A stretch of 11,100 nt of DNA, taken from assembly GCA_964650405.1 (NCBI GenBank), contig CAZYTO010000191.1, positions 1 to 11,100 on the forward strand, given 5' to 3'. Origin of the DNA: CAZYTO01 sp964650405 (lineage in GTDB: Bacteria; Acidobacteriota; Thermoanaerobaculia; Gp7-AA8). Of the stretch, positions 6,486 to 11,100 are shown in pieces. The notes beneath the pieces were generated by a model, which had not been told where the DNA came from, made no database searches, and saw nothing but the letters and a program-made list of their open reading frames with translations. A program made the position numbers and the translations under genes. Position 1 is the first letter of the stretch; each line of letters opens with the position of its first letter.

Positions 6486-7103
6486 ATGGTGTTCAATCCG
6501 TTCAACGCCAATTGGGAAAAGCACGCACCGAAGAAGAAGACGGCCGCCCTGCTCAGCGCCGCCGAGGAAATCAAGAGACGGGCCGACCTCCTGGCCGAGC
6601 TGATCATCCACGGACCGTTGCCGCCCGACAATCCGCTGCTGCGGCCGATGGAGAGCGAATCGGTGGCCCGGCGCACGGCCTCTCGCCTGCGCAGTGGTGT
6701 GATCGAGGCGGACGATCCAACCGTCGACTCGTTCGAGCTGGCCGACGAGGTCGAGCAGACCGCGGAGTGCCGCAAGCTCGTCCGGCTCGTCGAGAATGAG
6801 CTGACCGCACTCGACGCCCTGCTCTACAAGGTATACAGCGGCCTGACGACACGATTCCTCGAGCTGGCCCACGCGACGTATGAGTCCGAGGTCCGGTTGG
6901 TAAAGGCCGACCCCTCGCAACCTCACCCGGATGCGCACATCCGCAGACTGGAGAAATCATTACGCACCGACATCAAGAGCCTGCTCCATCCGCAGTTCGA
7001 CGCGGTGGACGCGAAACGAAGGCAGCGGACGAAGAAGCCCCCAGGCAGCGAGAAAGCGCCACTGGACAGCATTGCAGCGGAGCTCGACCTGGGGCCGAGC
7101 TAG
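6486..7103 (+). CDS. All-helical cytoplasmic protein, 205 aa, unknown function
   Basis: I do not recognise a characterised family. The start MVFNPFNANWEKHAPKKK is supported by AAGGAG 6 bases before the ATG. The body is predicted almost entirely helical, with charged amphipathic stretches (KTAALLSAAEEIKRRADLLA, ADEVEQTAECRKLVRLVENE, LTTRFLELAHATYESEVRLV, IRRLEKSLRTDIKSLLHPQF) that could form a coiled coil or helix bundle. The C-terminus is basic (DAKRRQRTKKPPGSEK) and then acidic (AAELDLGPS). It has no signal peptide, membrane segment or cysteine pair. It follows the 210-residue gene after a hairpin and is probably partly co-transcribed. Its TAG stop is followed in the same frame by 64 more sense codons, described separately. 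Confidence 0.82.
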   Translation: MVFNPFNANWEKHAPKKKTAALLSAAEEIKRRADLLAELIIHGPLPPDNPLLRPMESESVARRTASRLRSGVIEADDPTVDSFELADEVEQTAECRKLVRLVENELTALDALLYKVYSGLTTRFLELAHATYESEVRLVKADPSQPHPDAHIRRLEKSLRTDIKSLLHPQFDAVDAKRRQRTKKPPGSEKAPLDSIAAELDLGPS

Positions 7104-7298
7104 AAAGAGCACGGGAGCGCCGGCATCCCTGCCGGCTGGACGGGCGGCATCCTGCCGCCCGAGGCACTCTGGCAGACCCGCGCTCCCGCCTGGGCACGCC
7201 CGCTCTGGACAGAGCTGCGCGACCAGCTCCAGGCCTGGTGCGACGGCGAGCGCATGCCGCTGTACATCGACGAAACGGCGACGGTGTACGAGGGGTGA
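7104..7298 (+). pseudogene. Gene remnant in frame after the TAG of the 205-residue gene
   Basis: The frame of the 205-residue gene stays open past its TAG (7101-7103) to a TGA at 7296-7298. The first ~20 codons are translated repeat element (GSAGIPAGWTGGILPPE). The remainder looks genuinely protein-like, with the stretches LWQTRAPAWARP, LWTELRDQLQAWCDGERMP and LYIDETATVYEG. No ATG or GTG precedes it in frame after the TAG except an internal ATG at 7255. It is probably the 3' end of a gene whose front was lost or replaced by the repeat; stop-codon read-through is a less likely alternative. I do not recognise the family. Confidence 0.5.
7112..7188. repeat. Cloverleaf-like inverted-repeat element
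   Basis: An outer stem, CGGGAGCG (7112-7119) with CGCTCCCG (7181-7188), encloses two further perfect hairpins: GCCGGC-ATCCCT-GCCGGC (7119-7136) and CGGGCGGC-ATCCT-GCCGCCCG (7141-7161). Both inner loops share ATCC(C)T, which suggests one hairpin is a variant of the other. Elements with GCCGGCATCC...GCCGGC arms are dispersed in several GC-rich phyla (from memory). The design is that of a REP- or MITE-like mobile repeat. Confidence 0.75.
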
Positions 7299-7316
7299 GG
7301 CCGTTGCGCAAACGCG

Positions 7317-7445
7317 GGTTGCGGGGTTACGAGGTTGCGGGGTTACGGCGTAACCCCGTAACCTCGCAACCTCGTAACCCCGCAACCTCGCAACCTAACC
7401 TCGTAACCCGCAACCCCGCAACCCACCAACCCCGGCACCCAACCC
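7317..7445. repeat. 8-bp tandem repeat arranged as an inverted array
   Basis: Four units of GGTTRCGR (7317-7348) run directly into six units of the reverse complement, CGYAACCY (7349-7396), all in exact 8-bp phase. Several slipped copies continue to about 7445. As a result 7317-7339 is perfectly complementary to 7365-7387 (23 bp), with a second perfect dyad, CGGGGTTACG/CGTAACCCCG, at its centre (7338-7358). It begins 18 bases after the remnant's stop and ends next to the start of the ATPase gene. Confidence 0.93.
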
Positions 7446-7460
7446 TGCTACTCTTCGAAG
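7446..7460 (+). promoter_or_regulatory. Possible leaderless promoter of the ATPase gene
   Basis: No Shine-Dalgarno sequence precedes the ATG at 7461. TG-C-TACTCT (7446-7454) fits an extended -10 element (TG-N-TAnnnT) and ends 6 bases before the ATG, so transcription could begin at the start codon itself. Only the key positions match; this is tentative. Confidence 0.3.
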
Positions 7461-8519
7461 ATGGCCGACGTCAGGTTCGACTCCGTCGCGAAGCGGTATG
7501 GCGAGGTCTCCGTCATCGAGGACCTGAACCTCCACATCCGCGATCATGAGCTGATGGTGCTGGTCGGGCCATCGGGCTGCGGGAAGTCGACGGCCCTGCG
7601 GATGATCGCCGGCCTGGAGGACATCAGCGCCGGGACGATCGCCATCGGGGAGCGGGTGGTCAATACGCTGGCGCCGAAGGACCGCGACATCGCCATGGTC
7701 TTCCAGAGCTACGCGCTGTATCCGCACATGACGGTGCGCGAGAACCTGGAGTTCGGCCTGAAGATGCGCGGCGTGGCCAGGAGCGAAATGCAGAAGCGCG
7801 TCGATGATGCCGCCCAGATCCTCGGCATCACTCACCTGCTCGACCGCAAGCCGCGCGACCTCTCCGGCGGGCAGCGGCAGCGCGTGGCCGTGGGGCGGGC
7901 CATCGTCCGCCAGCCGGCCGTCTTCCTCTTCGACGAGCCGCTCTCGAACCTCGACGCGAAGCTCCGCGTCCAGACCCGCGCCGAGATCACCAAACTGCAG
8001 CAGTCGCTCGGCACCACCTCCGTCTACGTCACGCACGACCAGGTGGAGGCCATGACCATGGGCCAGCGCATCACCGTCCTGCGCGACGGAAAGATCCAGC
8101 AGGTCGGCACGCCGCAGGAGGTCTATGAGCATCCCGCCAACGTCTTCGTGGCCACGTTCATCGGCACGCCGCCCATGAACCTCGTCCACGCCATGGTGAC
8201 GGGCGGCATGCTCGAGGCGTCGTCGTTCGCCCTGCCCATCGCCGCCCGCTACCGCGCCACGCTGAAGGACGGCCAGCGCGTCACGCTCGGCATCCGCCCC
8301 GAGCACGTGGAGCGCGCCTCACCCGGCAACGTGACCGCGACCGTGGACGTCGTCGAGCCCATCGGACACGAGTCGATCGTCTATGCCTCCGCCGGTGACG
8401 AACGGCTCGTGGCCATCTTCGATCCCGCCCTCACTCCCAAGCCAGGGGAAGCGATCCCGCTGGCCATCGACGTGGAGCGCGTCCATGTGTTCGATCGGGA
8501 GAGTGAGAAGGCAGTCTGA
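7461..8519 (+). CDS. ugpC: ABC transporter ATP-binding protein, MalK/UgpC/MsmX family
   Basis: This is the cytoplasmic ATPase of a type I sugar or polyol importer, powering uptake through a permease pair. Walker A is GPSGCGKST (residues 36-44), the Q-loop is QSYALYPHMT (Q82), the signature is LSGGQRQR (134-141), Walker B is VFLFDEP (154-160), the D-loop is SNLDAK, and the switch histidine is in YVTHDQVEAM (H192). The C-terminal third is the TOBE/regulatory domain typical of MalK-type ATPases (TLGIRPEHVER and later). The 352-residue length fits the family (about 350-370). No permease or binding-protein gene is adjacent, so it is an orphan or shared ATPase, as MsmX is in Bacillus. The exact substrate, and hence the symbol, cannot be told from sequence alone. 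Confidence 0.95.
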   Translation: MADVRFDSVAKRYGEVSVIEDLNLHIRDHELMVLVGPSGCGKSTALRMIAGLEDISAGTIAIGERVVNTLAPKDRDIAMVFQSYALYPHMTVRENLEFGLKMRGVARSEMQKRVDDAAQILGITHLLDRKPRDLSGGQRQRVAVGRAIVRQPAVFLFDEPLSNLDAKLRVQTRAEITKLQQSLGTTSVYVTHDQVEAMTMGQRITVLRDGKIQQVGTPQEVYEHPANVFVATFIGTPPMNLVHAMVTGGMLEASSFALPIAARYRATLKDGQRVTLGIRPEHVERASPGNVTATVDVVEPIGHESIVYASAGDERLVAIFDPALTPKPGEAIPLAIDVERVHVFDRESEKAV

Positions 8520-8579
8520 CGGGCGTCATGGTGACTCAGATCCCAGCGTAGAAAGACGCGACAAGGCACCGAGAGAAAC

Positions 8580-8671
8580 ACCCTCTCCCAACGGGAGAGG
8601 GTCGCCGCGGAGCGCTCTTCGCCATTTGCTGAATCATCGGGAGGCAGTCAGCGCAGCTGCGGGGTGAGGGG
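8580..8671 (+). repeat. CCCTCTCCC/GGGAGAGGG intergenic repeat, left copy
   Basis: A perfect 10-bp hairpin, ACCCTCTCCC-AAC-GGGAGAGGGT (8580-8602), is followed by a 58-base spacer and GGGGTGAGGGG (8661-8671). This hairpin plus a GGGTGAGGGG tail is a known shape of dispersed intergenic repeats in many GC-rich bacteria (from memory). It starts about 60 bases after the ATPase stop and may also act as its transcript end. Confidence 0.8.
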
Positions 8672-8720
8672 TCAAGGCCTTCAGCGGCACGCTGCCTCGA
8701 TGTGGCGAGGAGAGAGGAAT

Positions 8721-8819
8721 CCCCTCACCCCGGCACTTCCGCGCTGGTTACGGCGAAGCTGATTCACGGCGATCAGAATTGCGCGCTGCAGTGCCGACCC
8801 TCTCCCGCCGGGAGAGGGT
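8721..8819 (-). repeat. CCCTCTCCC/GGGAGAGGG intergenic repeat, right copy, inverted
   Basis: CCCCTCACCCC (8721-8731) and the 10-bp hairpin ACCCTCTCCC-GCC-GGGAGAGGGT (8797-8819) form the same element as the left copy in the opposite orientation, with a 65-base spacer. The two copies face each other across 49 bases and together form a 240-bp imperfect palindrome. Confidence 0.8.
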
Positions 8820-9004
8820 GGCTGCTCCGGTTCGCGTCACCTGTGTCTGACGCGTTCGAGCGCCACCCACCCACCCGTCTTCAGAGCGGGTGGTGGCGCA
8901 CCTCCGCATCGAGGGCGGGCGTAGTATCCATATGCATATCCTACGGATGGCAGAAAACATAAGGTTACGGTCGACGGCTGAAGGACAGCGAACCAGGAGC
9001 GAAC
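8820..9004. other. Intergenic stretch with an imperfect hairpin, no gene
   Basis: GCGCCACC (8860-8867) and GGTGGCGC (8892-8899) form an 8-bp stem around CACCC repeats. A 10-bp palindrome, ATATGCATAT (8930-8939), is the only AT-rich spot nearby and may belong to the promoter of the broken phosphatase gene. AGGAG at 8995-8999 is that gene's ribosome site. Confidence 0.4.
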
Positions 9005-9253
9005 ATCAAGATCTATTGGATCGACTCGGACGCAGGGCGGCTTGGAATCGTTGAACGCCCGCGAGGCGGTGATTGGCTCGGCGATGATGTGCAACGTATC
9101 CGCGGCCAGGGCGTCGATGTACTGGTCTCTTTGCTCGAGCAGGATGAAGCCGCGGAGCTGTCCCTGACGCAGGAAGCAGTTGAATGCCAGGCGGCCGGGA
9201 TCGAATTCATCTCCTTCCCGATACCGGCCTCTTCCTGCGCCTCGGCGGGCTGA
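9005..9253 (+). pseudogene. Truncated dual-specificity/tyrosine phosphatase family protein
   Basis: The frame from 9005 gives IKIYWIDSDAGRLGIVERPR, then GGDWLGDDVQRIRGQGVDVL, VSLLEQDEAAELSLTQEAVE and CQAAGIEFISFPIP. This is the N-terminal half of the small protein-tyrosine phosphatase family that reads M-K-I-Y-W-I...RPRGGDWL...VSLLE...FPIPDRG (from memory). After FPIP the homology stops and a TGA follows at 9251. The catalytic HCxxGxxRS loop is therefore missing. The codon at the expected start, 5 bases after AGGAG, is ATC instead of ATG, so initiation is also damaged. The frame opens after a TAA at 8960 and contains no other good start. The fragment cannot be an active phosphatase. Confidence 0.72.
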
Positions 9254-9435
9254 GCGCCGGGTTGCTGATCGTGGATTCGCCCCGCCTTCGGACGGCGGCG
9301 CTGCTGGCGATCTGCGTCTGGGCGTTCGCGCGGGCGTACTACTTCGCATTCTACGTATTGGAGAGATATGTCGATCCTTCACACCGATTCTCGGGAGTTT
9401 GGCTTCTTCTTCGCTTCCTCCTGCGCGGACGTTGA
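9184..9435 (+). CDS. Remnant of a small membrane protein, 83-codon frame
   Basis: From about 9220 this frame reads DTGLFLRLGGLSAGLLIVDS, then PRLRTAALLAICVWAFARAY, YFAFYVLERYVDPSHRFSGV and WLLLRFLLRGR, with two hydrophobic segments and a Y-V-D-P-x-x-R-F-S-G motif. It resembles the C-terminal end of a small hypothetical membrane protein common in bacteria (from memory). The first ~12 residues (MPGGRDRIHLLP) are an out-of-frame reading of the phosphatase gene, so the native N-terminus is gone. Translation from ATG 9184 is possible (AGGA upstream at 9170-9173), so a short chimeric membrane peptide may still be made. It overlaps the phosphatase remnant in a different frame. Confidence 0.5.
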   Translation: MPGGRDRIHLLPDTGLFLRLGGLSAGLLIVDSPRLRTAALLAICVWAFARAYYFAFYVLERYVDPSHRFSGVWLLLRFLLRGR

Positions 9436-9466
9436 GTAGGCTTCACGTCCGATAAGGAGGTTTTTC

Positions 9467-9835
9467 ATGGATACCAAGGCCGTTGGGGAAAAACTCGTGG
9501 CACTCTGCAAGGAAGGGAAGAATCTCGACGCGGTGGAGCAGCTCTACAGCAACGAGATCGTGAGCATCGAGCCGCAGGGAATGCCGGACATGCCGGCGGA
9601 GCAGCGCGGCCTCGACGCCATCCGCGGCAAGCACCGCTGGTGGTACGAGAACAACGAGGTGCACTCGGGCACGACCGAGGGGCCGTTCGTGCACGGCGAC
9701 AAGTTCGCGGCCATCCACGCGTACGACGTCACGTCGAAGGCCGGGCCGAATGCGGGGAATCGGAACAGCTTCCGCGAGGTGGCCGTCTACACGGTCAAGG
9801 ACGGGAAGATCGTCCGCGAAGAGTTCTTCTACTGA
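9467..9835 (+). CDS. SnoaL-like / NTF2-like fold protein, 122 aa
   Basis: The sequence MDTKAVGEKLVALCKEGKNL, DAVEQLYSNEIVSIEPQ, the IRGKHRWWYENNEVHSG segment, HGDKFAAIHAYDVTS and the end REVAVYTVKDGKIVREEFFY match the cone-shaped SnoaL/NTF2 fold: N-terminal helices, then a curved sheet ending in the VAVYTVKDGKIVxEEFFY strand. Such proteins are cytoplasmic; many are small hydrolases, isomerases or ligand binders, and the function cannot be set from the fold. The start is fixed by a perfect AAGGAGG 6 bases before the ATG. The gene ends at FFY with a TGA that is also the first base group of a 7-bp tandem repeat; relatives (from memory) often run one to three residues further, so the repeat may have trimmed the end. 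It is convergent with the glycosidase gene. Confidence 0.88.
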   Translation: MDTKAVGEKLVALCKEGKNLDAVEQLYSNEIVSIEPQGMPDMPAEQRGLDAIRGKHRWWYENNEVHSGTTEGPFVHGDKFAAIHAYDVTSKAGPNAGNRNSFREVAVYTVKDGKIVREEFFY

Positions 9836-11100
9836 TCGCTGGTCGCTGGTCGCTGTTCGCTGTTCGTTTGGAGACGACGACGCGGGCGGGGAGCTCCGTC
9901 ACCGGGACATCCTCGAAGCCGGCCGCGCGGACGATGATGCCGCGCGGCCGGGCTGTCCCGGAAAGCTCGTAGACGATGCCGTCGCGGTCCGCATGGGCGC
10001 GGACGTCGATCGTGCCGGTCGCGGTCGGGATCGGCCCCACATGGAGCGGCTTCGCCAGCCACGCTCGCGGGACGCCCGCACCCACGACGAGCGTTCCGTC
10101 CTCGCGCCCGAACACCACTGCGTCGAGCATGGACCGGACGAAGTCGGAGGCCACCCAGGCGTGCGGCATGTCGCCGATGAAGCCGGCCTTGCGCGGCTCG
10201 GTCCGCACGACTTCTCCCCAACCGTTCCATGCGGCCGGGCGGCGGTCCTTCAGGAAGCGCTCAACCAGCGACGCGACCTCCTCAGGCCGGTCGAGCCGGA
10301 TGAGCGCACCGATGATGCGCATCTCGTACGGCGTGTAGTCGTGGCGCGGCTTCCCCAGCGACGCCAGGTAGCGGTCGAACGTGCGGTGCAGCTCGTGCTC
10401 GGGAAAGACGGCGGTCAGGTTCAGCGGTGAGATGCCGATGGCCGTCGAGGTGGCGTCAAAGTCGCCGAGCTCCGCACAGCCGGGGATGTAGTCGATGTGG
10501 TGCCCGGCGATCGTGCGCCGGATGGACGCCGCGAGATCGTGGCGCAGCGACGCGGCCGCGGCGCTCAGCTCGGCGGCGCGTGCCTCGTGGCCCAGAACCG
10601 CGGCCAGCTCCGCGGCGTCGTCGAGGCCTTTCAGGGCGAAGAGGTCGTCCCAGTACGAATGCATCGGTTTGGCCGAGTAGCCTTCATGGCTGATCGACTC
10701 GGTGACCAGCCCTTCGAACGGGCCGTGATTTTGCGCGCGCAGCACGCCGATGTACTGCGCCGCGGCATCGACGTGAGGCCACAGCCGCTCCAGGAACGGA
10801 CGGTCGTGTGTGAGGCGCCAGATCTCGGCGACGAGGTAGATCAGCTCCCCGTGGCTGTCGTTCTCCGGCACCTGGTCGGCGCCGCGCCGGTCCACGCAGC
10901 AGGGAACCTTGCCGTCGCCGTACTGGTACGCCGCGAACCACCCGGCGAAGTCTTTCGCATCCTCCGGGTGGCCGAGGCGGAGAAGGGTGGCGGCCATGAG
11001 CGCGCCGTCGCGGATCCAGGAGCGTTCGTACGAGCGCGAGCCCGGCTGCAGCGCCGGGCCGTCGCGGTGGATGAGCATGTAGGCGATGCTCGTGCGGATC
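9795..11100 (-). CDS. Six-hairpin (alpha/alpha)6 glycosidase, GH15/GH63-like (5' end outside window)
   Basis: The frame is open at the right edge (IRTSIAY before the ATG at 11078), so only the C-terminal ~434 residues are seen. Counting from that ATG, signature stretches are SRSYERSWIRDGAL (14-27), a QVPENDSHGELIYLVAE region (69-85) with likely acidic active-site residues, LVTESISHEGY (124-134), MHSYWDDLFALKG (139-151), and later DYTPYEMRIIGALIRL and GDMPHAWVASDF. This WIRDG/NDSHGE pattern belongs to alpha-glycan processing six-hairpin enzymes related to glucoamylase and glycogen debranching domains; the substrate is not determinable. The last ~20 residues come from a 7-bp repeat and from the antisense of the SnoaL-like gene, so the original stop has probably been lost; the two frames overlap by 41 bases. 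Confidence 0.85.
   Translation of the reverse strand, partial: IRTSIAYMLIHRDGPALQPGSRSYERSWIRDGALMAATLLRLGHPEDAKDFAGWFAAYQYGDGKVPCCVDRRGADQVPENDSHGELIYLVAEIWRLTHDRPFLERLWPHVDAAAQYIGVLRAQNHGPFEGLVTESISHEGYSAKPMHSYWDDLFALKGLDDAAELAAVLGHEARAAELSAAAASLRHDLAASIRRTIAGHHIDYIPGCAELGDFDATSTAIGISPLNLTAVFPEHELHRTFDRYLASLGKPRHDYTPYEMRIIGALIRLDRPEEVASLVERFLKDRRPAAWNGWGEVVRTEPRKAGFIGDMPHAWVASDFVRSMLDAVVFGREDGTLVVGAGVPRAWLAKPLHVGPIPTATGTIDVRAHADRDGIVYELSGTARPRGIIVRAAGFEDVPVTELPARVVVSKRTANSDQRPAISRRTLRGRSSRP
9834..9866. repeat. 7-bp tandem repeat at a gene end
   Basis: Units GATCGCT, GGTCGCT, GGTCGCT, GTTCGCT and GTTCG follow one another from 9834 to 9866, starting inside the TGA stop codon of the SnoaL-like gene. 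On the minus strand they encode part of the tail of the glycosidase frame (RTANSDQRPAIS). Confidence 0.85.

Noticed and set aside
5724..6938. 404-codon minus-strand frame
   Set aside because: It lies opposite two genes with ribosome sites and protein-like sequence, and its own translation is compositionally odd.
7395..8306. 303-codon minus-strand frame opposite the ATPase gene
   Set aside because: It is antisense to all the ABC ATPase motifs; the translation is Asp/Gly/Val-rich without a recognisable pattern.
8860..8899. Intrinsic terminator
   Set aside because: The stem is imperfect because of CACCC duplications and no T-run follows on either strand.
8837..9382. 181-codon minus-strand frame across the deletion scar
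   Set aside because: It is antisense to both remnants and shows no protein-like features or ribosome site.

Overview
The window is strongly GC-rich chromosomal DNA from a Gram-negative bacterium. The gene mix suggests Acidobacteriota or a similar soil phylum: an ABC-2 permease fused to an M1 peptidase, a lone MalK/UgpC-type ATPase, a six-hairpin glycosidase and several lineage-type hypothetical proteins. This placement is inference. No rRNA, tRNA, CRISPR array, transposase or phage gene was seen.

Layout, left to right. (1) 1-3312 (+): the ABC-2 permease/M1 aminopeptidase fusion, open at the left edge. (2) 3471-3881 (+): a small secreted protein. It converges on a minus-strand pair at 3941-4542, an 81-residue acidic helical protein and a YegP-family (DUF1508) protein. 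The pair is probably one operon, with a promoter and a palindrome next to yegP. (3) 4543-5389: no convincing gene, but a 17-unit, 21-bp tandem array that contains no indels. (4) 5390-7103 (+): a near-consensus sigma70 promoter, about 330 nt of hairpin-rich leader ending in a sequestered Shine-Dalgarno sequence, then two unassigned helical proteins of 210 and 205 residues separated by a strong hairpin. (5) 7104-7460: a cloverleaf-like inverted-repeat element lying in a gene remnant, then an inverted array of 8-bp units. (6) 7461-8519 (+): the MalK/UgpC-family ATPase, with no partner permeases in view. (7) 8520-9435: two facing copies of a CCCTCTCCC/GGGAGAGGG hairpin repeat, then a deletion scar joining a truncated tyrosine phosphatase to the end of a small membrane protein gene. 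(8) 9467-9835 (+): a SnoaL-like protein, converging on (9) 9795-11100 (-), a six-hairpin glycosidase that runs off the right edge. The stop end of the SnoaL gene carries a 7-bp tandem repeat that the glycosidase frame reads through.

The genes do not form one pathway. What stands out is the intergenic DNA: perfect or near-perfect arrays with periods of 7, 8 and 21 bp, a two-armed cruciform element, and facing hairpin repeats. The two candidates most worth following are the indel-free 21-bp array with the structured leader downstream of it, and the 210/205-residue gene pair that the leader appears to serve.
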